Part shown: one piece after another, positions 46,042 through 56,800 of the stretch
How positions within the stretch are numbered: the stretch's first letter is position 1
How the letters are laid out: every line of letters begins with the position of its first letter
Source of the DNA: Ophiostoma sp. CBS 140.51
Lineage: Eukaryota > Ascomycota > Sordariomycetes > Ophiostomatales > Ophiostomataceae
Direction: 5' to 3'
Length of the DNA: 64,000 nt
Assembly: GCA_029298735.1 (NCBI GenBank)
Contig: JANSLP010000110.1
Coordinates: 1-64,000, forward strand
Notes under the pieces: generated by a model
The model's input: the letters and a program-made list of their open reading frames with translations, nothing else
What the model was told of the DNA's origin: nothing
The model's database searches: none
Made by a program: the position numbers and the translations under genes

Positions 46042-48582
46042 ATGGACGACGACGACGACCGGCAAATGCAGCTAGAGGCTCAGCAGCAAAACCCGCAGCT
46101 CAAGATCCGCTACGAAGAGGTGTTTGCGCTCACAGCGCCCACCAAAACCAGCAAATCGCCATCCCCAACTCCAGATCCCTTCTCCGACGCACAACCGACA
46201 CCACCGTCTCGACCCCGCGCACGACCCCAGGGCGACAAGATCTTACTACCGCCGTCAGCACTCGAGAGCTTGCTGAGCGCAGCCTCCCGTGCGCGCCAGC
46301 AGGCCAACAGTGCAGCCAACAGCAACCACTATGGCGGCCGCTCCGCTTTCGGCTCCCTCGACGACTTTCGCAGCTTCGGCTACAGCCATGGTAGTGGCGC
46401 CGGCAATGGAGGCGACGGCTATGATCTCCCGCAGCCGCTGACGTTCCGGCTGACGAGTGCAAGCACAGGAAAATCCGTCTATGCAGGCATCCGCGAGTTT
46501 TCTGCCCGAGAAGGCGAGGTCGTCTTGAGCGAGTACCTTACCAACGCCCTTGGCCTCGACGACAAGACCGACGACCGGCTCGTGGTCACCTTTTACCCAC
46601 TACCCAAGGGCACGTTCGTACATCTGCGGCCACTCGCAGCGGGGTACAACCCTGCCGACTGGCGTCCCCTCCTCGAAAGACAGTTGCGCGAAGGCTACAC
46701 AACACTAACGCGCGGGGCCGTGTTTGCTGTGCGCGGCGGACACGGCACGGCGGATGAGTTTCGGTTCCGGGTGGACGGGTTCAAGCCAGAGGGCGACGGC
46801 ATTTGCGTAGTTGACACGGATCTGGAAGTGGACATCGAGGCGTTGGACGAGGAACAGGCACGGGAGACCATGCGCCAGATCCAGGGCGAGGCTGTGCCAT
46901 TGGGCGGTGGCACGGGTGCGTCAGAAGAGAGTGGCAGCACCAGCCCTGGCGGCGCCATCGATATCTGGAAGCCCGTGTCCGGTCAAGTGCGTGCAGGCGA
47001 CTATGTTGACTACGAACTACCGTCGTGGGATCGATCACGGCCGCTGGCGATTGTGCTGTCTGGACTCGACGACGACGAGGCAGGTGCTGACGGCGAACCA
47101 CAAGACAAGGGCTACTTTGTCGACTTACTCGTCAGTCCCTTTTCGTCACGACACCGTGTTCGGCCACGAGAGACGGAGCACGTCTGGGCCAACTTCAACA
47201 TTGCCGACAGCTCGACAGACAACACCAAGACTCTTGTGCTGCAACCGACAAGTGGCGAGCTAGAGACAGCCGAAGCGCTGTGGGTTTCGGTGCACGGTTG
47301 GAAGGACCCGGACACACGCTCGTCAGCAAAGGCACACAAGTTTACACTTCGCGCCAAGATTGTTCTCGAAGAAGACGGCGGCTCAGTTCTTGGCGGTGCA
47401 TCTTCGAAAGCTGCCGACTCGGCCGCCCACGGCCCCGATGAGGAGCAATGCAAGAACTGTCTCCAGTGGGTGCCCAGCCGATCGATGGTCTTGCATGAGA
47501 ACTTTTGTCTACGCAACAACGTGGCCTGCCCAACATGCAAGCAGGTCTTTGCCAAACGTTCGGCTGCCTGGACGAACCACTGGCACTGTGCACTTGATCC
47601 TAGCGGCGGCGACGATGGTGGACGCGGCAACACGGCCGCCAGCAAGACCAAACACGACTTGATATTCCACCCAGGGTTCCTAGGCGAAGACCGTCTATAC
47701 CACTGCCCGGCACCGACGTGCGCTGGCGGCATTGTATCACCATTTACGTCATTGCCAGACCTCGCACGTCACCGGACCACGAGCTGCCCGTCCAAGCTGA
47801 TCCTTTGTCAGTTCTGCCAGCTCGAGGTGCCGCAAGAGGGTGACCCCACAGACCCGTCGGTTGACGCTGCCACACAATTGACAGGCCAGACACCGCACGA
47901 GCGCGCTGACGGTGCCCGCACTACGGACTGCTACTTGTGTGGCGCTATTGTGCGCATGCGCGACATGCGCGCCCATCTGCAACACCACGACCTGGACCGA
48001 CAGCGGCGCGTGCCGCCGGATGTGTGCCGCGACGCACTGTGTGGACGCACACGGTTCGGCGTCGGTGCCAAGGGCCAAATCAAGGCGCCACCTGCATCAG
48101 GCGACGGTCCCAAGTTGGGCTTGTGCAGCACCTGTTTCGCGCCGCTGTATGTCAGCACGCACGATCCAGAGGGCAAGGCACTGCGGCGGCGCGTCGAGCG
48201 GCGGTATCTGGCACAGTTGCTGACGGGCTGTGGTAAGTCATGGTGCGGCAACAAGGACTGGTGCAAGACGGCGCGGACCAACCAAGGCCTGGGTCCTTTC
48301 ACTGGACCCGATGGCGCGCCTGCTGTTGGCACAGGTGCACTTCTGCCCCTGATTAAACCACTGGTGGCCGAGGCCGTGTCTGAACCGAACAAGCCGATGC
48401 ACTTTTGCGTTGATGAGGAAACACAGAAGCGGCGGGCGGTGGCCGAGCTGCTGGCAGGTCAAGGTGGAGGGGTGTACGAACTGGCCTGGTGTGTCGCAGC
48501 TTGTGAAGCCGAAGGTGCCGATGCGACCAAGGCCTGGGAGTGGCTGAACAACTGGGCTCCGCAGAGGAGGGTAGGTGAGTGA
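46042..48582 (+). CDS. UFD1-domain protein with zinc fingers and AZUL-like and UBA-like C-terminal modules
   Basis: A single 846-residue exon from an ATG in ACACCATGG context. Residues about 65-265 match the UFD1 N-domain (GDKILLPPSALESLL, then after a disordered insertion LTFRLTSASTGKSVYAG, LPKGTFVHLRPL, CVVDTDLEVDIEAL). 310-445 reads as a second beta-rich domain. Then come Cys/His fingers: 470-516 (CKNCLQW, CLRNNVACPTCK, HWHC), 555-593 (CPAPTC, CQFC) and 630-663 (CYLCGA, HLQHHD, CRDALC). Residues about 715-745 (RRYLAQLLTGCGKSWCGNKDW) resemble the AZUL zinc domain found at the start of Ube3a-type ligases, and 811-840 (YELAWCVAACEAEGADATK, WLNNWAP) resemble a UBA helix bundle. It is probably a ubiquitin-system adaptor or ligase partner in cytosol or nucleus. 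The UFD1 part is well supported; the AZUL and UBA calls are tentative. The last ORF codons overlap nothing. Confidence 0.85.
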   Translation: MDDDDDRQMQLEAQQQNPQLKIRYEEVFALTAPTKTSKSPSPTPDPFSDAQPTPPSRPRARPQGDKILLPPSALESLLSAASRARQQANSAANSNHYGGRSAFGSLDDFRSFGYSHGSGAGNGGDGYDLPQPLTFRLTSASTGKSVYAGIREFSAREGEVVLSEYLTNALGLDDKTDDRLVVTFYPLPKGTFVHLRPLAAGYNPADWRPLLERQLREGYTTLTRGAVFAVRGGHGTADEFRFRVDGFKPEGDGICVVDTDLEVDIEALDEEQARETMRQIQGEAVPLGGGTGASEESGSTSPGGAIDIWKPVSGQVRAGDYVDYELPSWDRSRPLAIVLSGLDDDEAGADGEPQDKGYFVDLLVSPFSSRHRVRPRETEHVWANFNIADSSTDNTKTLVLQPTSGELETAEALWVSVHGWKDPDTRSSAKAHKFTLRAKIVLEEDGGSVLGGASSKAADSAAHGPDEEQCKNCLQWVPSRSMVLHENFCLRNNVACPTCKQVFAKRSAAWTNHWHCALDPSGGDDGGRGNTAASKTKHDLIFHPGFLGEDRLYHCPAPTCAGGIVSPFTSLPDLARHRTTSCPSKLILCQFCQLEVPQEGDPTDPSVDAATQLTGQTPHERADGARTTDCYLCGAIVRMRDMRAHLQHHDLDRQRRVPPDVCRDALCGRTRFGVGAKGQIKAPPASGDGPKLGLCSTCFAPLYVSTHDPEGKALRRRVERRYLAQLLTGCGKSWCGNKDWCKTARTNQGLGPFTGPDGAPAVGTGALLPLIKPLVAEAVSEPNKPMHFCVDEETQKRRAVAELLAGQGGGVYELAWCVAACEAEGADATKAWEWLNNWAPQRRVGE

Positions 48583-48741
48583 CCAAACTCGCAAACGAAT
48601 TCAGGATAGAGTAATGAGAAATGAACGGAATACGGCAGGAGAGGTGCATATGGACGGTTCAGCATTGCATTAGAAATAGAGCATACAGCATTCATTTGAA
48701 TCATTACTACTTCAAGCATTATCACATATTATGACATATAT

Positions 48742-50133
48742 TCATTGTTCCCCATTCTCGTCTGGTGTTGCTGGATAGCCACTGCTGTCAAAGTAGCCGC
48801 TGTAGACAGACGATGAGTAACCACCGTCCTCGTCTGTATCCGTGTCTTTGCGTCGACTGCTGCTTGAACTCATGTTGCTGTTTCGACTGGTGGACCTCTC
48901 AGCTGCTGTTGATGTCGCTGCGGAGGTGGCTGTTGACTTTGTAGTAGTTGTGCCAGCTGTGCGGATGCTATGCTGGGCACTGCTCTGAGCACTCTGGTCA
49001 CTCATTGCACTTTTTGTGCTTTTCGTACTTTTCATGCTCTTTGCACTCGTGTTACTTCGTCGGCTGCGGTTGCTGCGTCGATTTCTTCGACTTCGCGTGC
49101 TAGCTGTGTCTGTGTCGACGGTTGTGTCTGCGGGGGCCGCTGAAGATGCTGTCGTTGTTGCGCCTGCAGCATCCTTATCCACTGCTGCTTCAGGTGTTGC
49201 AGGGCGTGTGCTGCCACGGCTGTGCTTTCTTGTCGGCTTTGATTTCTCTTGTGGATGAACGTCGTCAGTTCTTTCGGTTTTCTTTTTCATCTTTTCTCGT
49301 GTTTCTTCGATAAGTTTTCTCTTCTGCTCCTCTTCCTCAGCTTGTAGTCGTCGTTGGAGCTCGGCAACTTGTTCGGCCGTCAACTGTCCTTCTTTTTCGG
49401 TGGCCTTCTCAGCAGCCTTTTCGGCTTCTTTTTCGCCTTCGTTTTGGTCTTTGGCCTCGTCCTTGTTTTCTTTCGCCAACCCTTCCTCTCCCTCTTTAAC
49501 TTCTTCTGGTGGCGGTGGTGCGGGTGTTCGCAGTTCCCGCCGCGCCAACTCGACCTCCACTGCCACTGTGCCTTTGGGCATCGTCGCCAGTCTTACTTGC
49601 ATTCGGTCTGCGTCGCGGTCAAAGAAGAGTTGCCAGAAGCCGCCACCAATCTCGGGTGGAAGCCGTACGGCAACAAATCCTTCCCACCCGCCAAAGGTCA
49701 GCCGCCGGTCTTGTCGTGTGCAGTCCCATGGCCCTGTGTACTGGCCCTCGGCCGCTGCCCGGGCACCATAGCACAAGGCGTAAGATGTGCGGTCGACAAA
49801 CACCCAGTTCATAATCGGTGCTACATCGGTAATGGTCGACACAAGGCCAGCATATTTGGCATCGGGGTAGGGCAAGAAGTAACCGGCGAAAGGGTGACCG
49901 AAGGGGGCGTCGGGATCGACACTGTCGCTTGTGTCGATGTAGAGACAGCCGCCGGATAAGACAATACGACGGCCCTCGAGAAGTGGCGCAAAAGCCGAAG
50001 ATTTAGTGCAGTGCACCACAAGGTTGTTCTTACGGCTGCGGTGCTCTTCACGACGAGCACGGCGCTGTGATGCCTGGATGCCTTCAGACGCGCCGACGAC
50101 CGCGCCGAACGCGACCAAGACAGCGAGGACCAT
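48742..50133 (-). CDS. Conserved fungal protein of unknown function with membrane anchor and charged tail
   Basis: 463 residues from the ATG at 50133; the frame extends six codons further but without an ATG. A hydrophobic N-terminal anchor or signal (MVLAVLVAFGAVVGAS) is followed by basic residues and a compact domain of about 150 residues with CLYIDTSD, HPFAGYFLPYPDAKY, DVAPIMNWVFVD and the hallmark GPWDCTRQDRRLTFGGWEGF; I recall this block as conserved in many Pezizomycotina, but without a known function. The C-terminal half is a Glu/Lys/Ala-rich coiled-coil-like stretch (about 215-300) and a Ser/Thr/Arg-rich tail with SKSMKSTKSTKS-type repeats and an acidic end. Convergent with the UFD1-domain gene, with only 159 bp between stops. 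The function is unknown. Confidence 0.82.
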   Translation of the reverse strand: MVLAVLVAFGAVVGASEGIQASQRRARREEHRSRKNNLVVHCTKSSAFAPLLEGRRIVLSGGCLYIDTSDSVDPDAPFGHPFAGYFLPYPDAKYAGLVSTITDVAPIMNWVFVDRTSYALCYGARAAAEGQYTGPWDCTRQDRRLTFGGWEGFVAVRLPPEIGGGFWQLFFDRDADRMQVRLATMPKGTVAVEVELARRELRTPAPPPPEEVKEGEEGLAKENKDEAKDQNEGEKEAEKAAEKATEKEGQLTAEQVAELQRRLQAEEEEQKRKLIEETREKMKKKTERTDDVHPQEKSKPTRKHSRGSTRPATPEAAVDKDAAGATTTASSAAPADTTVDTDTASTRSRRNRRSNRSRRSNTSAKSMKSTKSTKSAMSDQSAQSSAQHSIRTAGTTTTKSTATSAATSTAAERSTSRNSNMSSSSSRRKDTDTDEDGGYSSSVYSGYFDSSGYPATPDENGEQ

Positions 50134-52018
50134 CAGGCTAGTCGCATACAATATAATAAAAATAAATAATGCAACGAGCGAAATAGATTTGTGCTAGCTT
50201 TCCGTCTTGTTCGTCTGATATGGTGATGTTGTTGTTGTTGTTGAGTTGTTGTTGCTATTGTTTTTTGTTACTTTCCACTTTTATTTTCTTGTCAAATTTT
50301 GGCAACACTGGCACATCTACGACATACGATGTACAGCTGCTACAGTTCAATCGGCCGAGATTCAAGCCTTGTCTATGTCTTGGCGGGTGAGCTCATTGGA
50401 GCTTCACTTTGATTCACATTGAGGCCATAACAGCCCAGGTCCCAGCGTTTCTTCCCACGACACGACGTGGGGACGACACGCGAGCTGATGCTGTTTCAGA
50501 GTAGAGTCAAGTCGGTCGAGGGTAAGAGACATCTTTATCAGAGATAGCACAGTCAATGCTTCCATTCACAGCTGTCGGAAGATTGCCGAGAAAGGAAGTG
50601 AGCTCTTATTCACAACAACCAACATCGATACACGTTTGATCCGCTGCCTCGGAGAATTTTCCCAGCGCCTGTCGTCTGCTGTCCACATCAGAATTGCTAA
50701 TCGCTAGGGTTGCACCCAACGGGGACATTGACGATACGTACGGCAGCATGGAAAATGGCAGAATGGCAGCGTCGCATTCTAGAACAACGGACGGGCCCTG
50801 CTTCCCCTGTATCCCCTCTGTTTCCCTATGTATCCCGTCTTAGGTCGGCACGATTCTCGCACATCATGAGCTGATGCTGAAGCACAGAGCGGGCGGATGG
50901 CAAAGAGCGACCAGGATAGGCTAGAAAGTCACAATTAACCAGATATTGCAAGGTGTTTTGCGCATTCCCCTTCCACACTGTGAAATTACCAGCTGTCGCC
51001 CTATTTGGCCTCAATTAATCACTAAGCACACAGTACTGCGCTTTTCAGTCGACGTTTACTGTTTCAGGTCGGCCTCGACACTCGACAAACCCCGGAAACC
51101 TGGTAGCAGAGCTGGCCTGATGCCAACAGAATCGTAAGATAACGGCAAACAGGCCTTGCACCAAATACAATAGAATAAACCGACGCATACGTCGTACTGA
51201 AAGTTAACAAACCGGTTGCAAGAAGAAGCTGTAAATGGCAGTCGCAGCAGCTTACACAAACTAGCCAATCACAGAATACCGTTCGACGACTAGACCCACT
51301 CTTTCCGTCGCTATTTTTTGTCACCACAATTCACCTTCACGTCCACATCCTGTCTTCACAGCTCCAGTCCTCCTTGTTCCCCACAGGGTGCGTTCCAAAA
51401 AAAAAACACTCGAGGAAGGCAGTGGGCTCTCTACTGTTCCCTTCTTTCGGAAACACCCGATCTACGTAAAATCGTACCTTTCTTAGTCCCTTTGGTCCCT
51501 TTGATCCCTTTGGTTTTGGTTCAGCCTCTTCAGCCTTTCCAGCCTTTCAGCCTCTCCACAATCCCCAAGTGCACTGCAACGACATAGCCTCCTGCTGACA
51601 CCAACGAACGGCCAACATACGATCTCTGTTTTATGATACTGTAGAATAGTCGAAAAATGTAAAGACGAGGACAACGGAGTAGCTCCTGCCTCCTTTTATC
51701 CCTTCCCCAGATTTGGTCTTTGACCATGGCCCGTCAATCTCTGTCAACGGCCAGTCTGTCATGGGCAGAGCCGCACCATTTACGACACTACGCGCCAACC
51801 AAGTTGACCATGATCGTTCTGATACACCTTGTCTTTATGCTTCAGACTAGACTGCATCTCCAAACATAAAAGGAGGATCGCTCGCTCCCTGTTAGCCTTC
51901 TTTTTGTCTTCTCCTCATCAGACAATTTGTCATTCACAACAATTACATCTTCAAACTGCCCTCCACATCTTCTTTCTCTTTTCCACCGCCTCCATCTCTT
52001 CATCGAAGCGGTGTGTAG
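50134..52018. other. Divergent intergenic region
   Basis: 1.9 kb between the unknown-function gene (minus) and the start of the extended frame (plus). A (GTT)n microsatellite lies at 50227-50243, and CCTTTGGT/CAGCCTTT-like repeats at 51482-51560. An ATG at 51726 in good context opens a 47-codon frame that ends at TAA before any good donor. No gene is supported. Confidence 0.5.
51482..51560. repeat. Short imperfect tandem repeats (CCCTTTGGT and CAGCCTTT units)
   Basis: Three CCCTTTGGT/CCCTTTGAT units are followed by four CAGCCT(C/T)T-like units in about 80 bases. They lie upstream of the extended frame at 52019 and are outside any supported coding sequence. Confidence 0.75.
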
Positions 52019-52869
52019 TTTGCTCGGCCGCCTGCCTCAATCTCGCTCGCCACCACGTCTTCTTCCCGCCGCTTCTCGACTGCTTCCTCTGCCTCAACGT
52101 CGTCTACGACAGGAGGCTCGCCCACTATCGGCACAACAGCAGGAACAAAAGAGAACACTACCACCCAACCAGCTCCTCGACCTGTCTCTCCAGACGTCCC
52201 GTCTTCTTCACAACCCGCCTTCTCACCTCGCCATATCCGCAGGTCCTCCACCCTTCGCTTCCCAATCAAGGTCTCGACCGATCCCCCTGCAAACGCCCCT
52301 GTTTCCAGTACTTCCTCAACTTCAGCTTCCTCCTCGCCTTCCAAAACCAAGAAACGTCCGAGATCGCTGAGCGACCGGTCTGCCGCTTCCGCTGCTACTG
52401 CCCTTGCCGCTGCTCTTAATACTACTTCTAATCCCGCCGCGTCCTCTTCGTCTACTACTTCTCCTCCTTCAGCTAATTCTACTCCTCTGCCCCCCGTTCC
52501 CGGACTTCTTCTTCGTCGCCACACATACAAGCATTCTCTTGAAGATCTTCCTTCACCCACTACTGCTACTCTGACTCCTACTCCGCCAACTTCTACTCAA
52601 CAACAGCAACAGCCTACTGTTGCTCCCCGTGTCCGCTCCCGCTCGCAAAGCCGTCCTTCTTCTCCGTCTACCTCCTCCAACTCGTCGCCTGCCGACCTCC
52701 GCCCACTTCTTCTTTCAACCTCCTCGTCTTCTTCACTCAACGCTCAAGCTACCACCGTTACCAACAACAACCAGTCTATTGACTCACCCATCCTCTCTCG
52801 TGCTCATCTTGTTCACTCGCCTGTCCTCGAGGAAGGCATCCTATCCACCGCTCTCCCTGATATGTCCTC
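52019..52869 (+). CDS. AUG-less in-frame upstream extension of the small conserved protein
   Basis: After a stop (TAG 52016-52018) the frame stays open for about 285 codons and runs, through the intron 52870-52921, into the conserved small protein. The translation is a low-complexity Ser/Thr/Pro-rich protein with positively charged spots (RRSSTLRF, KTKKRPRSLSDRSAASAA, LLLRRHTYKHSLEDLP, RVRSRSQSRPSSPSTSS, SPILSRAHLVHSPVLEEG). It contains no in-frame ATG before the one at 52862, so it must be read from an undetected upstream exon, start at a near-cognate codon (see the ACG at 52055), or be untranslated leader. Its peptide composition is more protein-like than the competing frames here, but T/C-rich DNA is poor in stops, so this remains an inference. 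From the ACG the product would be 366 residues. Confidence 0.45.
52049..52057 (+). promoter_or_regulatory. Candidate near-cognate start, ACG in ideal Kozak context
   Basis: The sequence GCCACCACGT puts an ACG (52055-52057) exactly where a consensus start ATG would be, in frame with the downstream gene. If it is used, the first residues would read SSSRRFSTASSAS, which is Arg/Ser-rich like some mitochondrial presequences. No experimental or comparative support is available here. Confidence 0.35.
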
Positions 52870-53207
52870 GTGAGTTACCTCCTCGCACTCCATGCTACTT
52901 ACTCAGGGGCTAAAAAAACAGATCCAAAGCCATGAGCTCCACCGCCGAAGCCCCTTACGTCGCCCAGGCCGGCGCCGGTATGGCCGGTGGTGCTATGCGC
53001 CAGATGGGCGGCCCCGGTCTGCCCGTACCCATGCCCAACCTGTCTGGTCAGCCCAACGGCCTCGTCGGCAACCTACTCAAGGGTCCCATTGATGCCAACG
53101 GGAAGCTCAAGGACGCTGCCCTCATGGTCGGTATCAAGCTGGACCTGGAGGCCGAGGTGCATCTGACGGCCCGCGTACGTGGTGACATTCTTGTGGGATT
53201 ATACTAG
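52862..53207 (+). CDS. Small conserved fungal protein, first-AUG form
   Basis: Exons 52862-52869 (ATG TCC TC) and 52922-53207. The intron 52870-52921 has donor GTGAGT and an A-rich acceptor ACAG. The product is 97 residues, or 91 if the second ATG at 52932 is used. The N-terminus is Gly/Ala/Met-rich (VAQAGAGMAGGAMRQMGG). The C-terminal 45 residues (KLKDAALMVGIKLDLEAEV, HLTARVRGDILVGLY) look like a well-conserved short domain that ends at the natural stop. I recall similar C-terminal ends in other Sordariomycetes without an assigned function. Convergent with the PKS gene, 672 bp between ends. The function is unknown. Confidence 0.7.
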
Positions 53208-53879
53208 TAATGAAAGAGAGGGGAGATGCAGTCTTAGTCTTCTCTGTGTTGTTGTGCTCGCATAGATTATCTATACCATTAGTGTTTTCGCCTTGTTTTC
53301 AGACACATGACCTGGCTGGTCCTGGAGATCGCCGGTGTGTAGTCGGAAACAAAGAGACAGAGGTTGGCAACAGCCAACAAAAAGAGAATAAAAAATATCA
53401 AAATACAAAATCTGGAAAGCATGATGTCATGAAACATATTTGCATAGCTTCACAAATGTGAGGCAAGTGGCGTTCACATGGGTGACAATCCAAAAATACC
53501 TCTGAGACGAAACATACAGAGATAGCACTCAAAGAATAGATTCAACTGCGTACTCAATGAAGACTATTTCCTACAAAGTAACAATAGACTGTATAAAGTA
53601 AACTAACCAAAAAAAAAGTTTCATTTCAAAGGTAAATAAATGTAAAACCTAAAATAAATAAATGCGAAAATATTGAAAAAAAAAGTTTAGATGAAATATA
53701 ACAAAACAAAAGTGTTGAATCTATAAAGTATGTAGAATGTAGAAGTGAAAAAAAAAGCAAAATGAAATGCGGATGAGAAAACGCGAAATAAACCAAGAAA
53801 TCACACACGCGTACAAGATATCAAACAACAAGGCACTAAACAATATCCAAGCAAAACGTCTCAATGTCAGACAATCACA
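53208..53879. other. Convergent 3' region, AT-rich
   Basis: AT-rich gap between the small gene and the PKS stop codon, with A-rich runs near 53590-53780. No gene seen. Confidence 0.65.
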
Positions 53880-56800
53880 CTATGAAAACGACACCAGCTT
53901 GCTCTTCGCACAGACCGCCTTGGACAGCGTCTGGATCGAGCCCGACGACAGAAGCTCCAGGACTTGCATGTTGGCCTCGAACTCGCGCGTGATAAAGTTG
54001 CGAATTTCAATCGCCACCAGTGAGTCCAGAGGGTAGTGCGACAGCGAACGCGTCACGTCCATGTCCTCAGGCTCGAGCATCAGCACCGCCGCAATCTTGT
54101 CCACCAGACCGGCGCACACCGCCTCTTCGGCCTCGGCCTGCGACTGTGCCGCCTTGAGCAGCGCGTTGAACGACACCACAGCCGCGCCTCCACTGCCACC
54201 GTTGGCCGCCGCCTCGGCCGCTGCCAGCTCCTCCATGGCCAGGCGCAGATGCTTGAACTTGGCGTCGGCCGTCCAGAACGGCTGCATCAACGGGGTGATG
54301 CGCATGCCCGTGATGGTGTGGCCGTTGCACGTCTCATCCAGGCGCCCGCTAATGGCGGCGCCAAGCAGAGCCAAAACCTCGGCCTCGCAGATGCTGTCGC
54401 TGCCTAGGTTACGTGCCACTTCCGCTAGCTTCTCGGCATTATTGGCCAGGTAGCCCGAGTCCGACACCATGGTCAGATCGAGCGAGGATGCAGCAAGGCC
54501 TGCAGCGCGGCGCATCTGGACCAGTGCGTTCAGGAAACAGTTGGCCGCTGCATATGCCGCCTGGCCACGGTTGCCGACAGCACCAGCAGCAGACGAAATG
54601 GCGACGAAAAAGTCGAGCGGCGTGTTTTCCAGGGCACGGTGGAAGTTCCAGCCGCCGCGCACCTTACCCTCAATGACCTGGTCGTAGTCGTCAAAGGACA
54701 TCTTCTCGAACAGGATATCACGCAGCACCATGGTACCGTGGACGATACCACGAACTGGTGGCAGGCCTGCCAAGCCAGTAGACAGGAGCTCGTCCACCGA
54801 CTGCCGGTCCACCACGTTGCACTGCCGCACAACGACCTGGGTGCCAGTCTGTTCGGCGAGCTCATCAATGAGAGTCTTGACTTCGCCCGTGGCAGTACCC
54901 GTGCGGGACACAAGGACAATGTGCTTGGCACCCTTGTCGGCCATCCACCGGGCCATGCTGCGACCAAGACCACCCGTACCACCGATCAGAACATATGTCG
55001 CATCCGGGCGCAGGAGATCGGCCAGCTGGTTTTGCGATGTTGTGGCACGCACAACATCGTCAGCTTGGGGCACCACGACAAGCTTGCCTGGTGCACGGCT
55101 GCTGTTGCTGGGATGCACAGCCTTGAGCGCGCTCTCGACATCAGAAACCGAGAAGGGAGTGATGGGCGCGGCGGGCCGGATCTTGCCGTATGTCAGCAAG
55201 CTGCCGACGTCTGACACAAGACGGCGCACGACCTTGGGACGCTCGGCAGCCAGGGCAAATATGTCCACCGAGATGTAGCTGGCATTGCTGCCATCGGTCT
55301 GGCCCATCTCGAGAAGACGGCGTGATGAGGCAGCACCGTGGCTGGAGGTGTCGCGTGGTGCAATGTCGAGGAAGCGGCCAAATTTGTTCAGCGTGGCCCA
55401 CGATTCCTTGACGGCGTTGGAGCTGGTGAGGGCATTGAGCACAACGTCGACGCCCTGGCCATTGGTGGCATGACGAACGGCACGGCCAAAGGAGGTGTCG
55501 CGGCTGTAGAAAATATGGTCCTCGGGCACGTTGTACTCTTCTTTCAGCAGAGCCTTCTTCTCAGCGCTGCTGACCGTGGCAAAGACTTCCGCACCGACCA
55601 TTTGTGCCAAGCATATGGCAGCCTGGCCGACAGCGCCAGAGGCTGCGTGCACAAGAACAGACTCCCCATCAGCCAGACGGCCGAGCTCGATAAGGCTGTG
55701 GTAGGCCGTGACAAAAGCCAGCGGCAGGGATGCACCGGCCTCAAAGGAGACAGAGGCAGGCAGCTTGAAAGCGAGAGACGCAGTTGTCCGTGTCACAGAC
55801 GAGAAGGAGCCGTTTGTGGGCGTCAATGCAGTCACACGGTCACCCACACGCACATTAGTAACGGAAGAGCCGATGGCTTTGACAGTACCACTGGCCTCAT
55901 AACCCATTGCCTCTGCCTGGCCCTTGGCGGCAACGGCAATGTCGCGTGCATTTACACCGATGGCCTTGACGTCAATCTCAATCTCGTCTGCTGCCAGAGG
56001 CGTGCCAGCAGAGACATCGTCGACAAAGTGTGCCGAGTCCAGAGCACCAGAACTGTTAAGTGACAGCTTCAGGGCACGACCCTCGGCACCGAAAGCCGTG
56101 GGCTCGACAATGTCAGTGTGAGTCTGGCGGTGAACGTACTCGTTCATGGCGTCGTCGTTGATGATGCGGGGCGTGAAGAAAGAGCCGCTGCGCTCTGAGA
56201 ACTCTAGCTCGCTGGTGTTGGAGGCATTGGCACCAAAGGCAGCCTGGAACACGCGAGTAATGGCCTTTGCTGTCTCGCTCTCGGAGAGTGCCTTGGAGGC
56301 GTCGAGGTCCAGAGTTGCAAACTTCATCGCCGTCTCGGAGCGGATGGTCCGGCTCAGACCCAGAACCATGTTGGCATCCGGGTTGGACGACTCGCTGTAA
56401 GCACCACGGACCACCCACAGGCAGCCCTCAGCAGTGGTCAGAAGGGCCTTGAGAGAAGTGAACTCGGCCTCAGTCAACGTGGAGAGTAGAGGACGGTGGA
56501 GCTCGGAAAGGAAGACGCAGATCTTGCCTGCAACATTCACATTGTGAAGCGAGCCCACCTCAGGCATGCGGCCGGTTGCCCGCTCCAATGCAGTGGCCAG
56601 GTCCACAGCAATCAGGCTCTGGGAGTTGCTCTCCTCGTGGACAATGACGACCTCAGCATCAGGGAAGCCAGCGTTGTCGCCACCATGACCGTTGGACAGA
56701 GAGTCCAGGATGGGCTCCCAATCCAGCTTGTAGCACAGCTCGCGGGCGCCGTTGGCATCACCGTCCAGACCACTAGCGCCATCAATCATGGGAGCAATGG

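Noticed and set aside
51726..51869. ATG at 51726 as the missing first exon of the extended frame
   Set aside because: It is followed by a 47-codon frame that ends at TAA, and no GTAAGT/GTATGT-like donor lies within it.
52000..52560. 186-residue minus-strand frame (Glu/Val-rich)
   Set aside because: It is the mirror of the plus-strand Ser/Thr/Pro-rich frame; the plus frame joins in phase to a conserved exon through a good intron.
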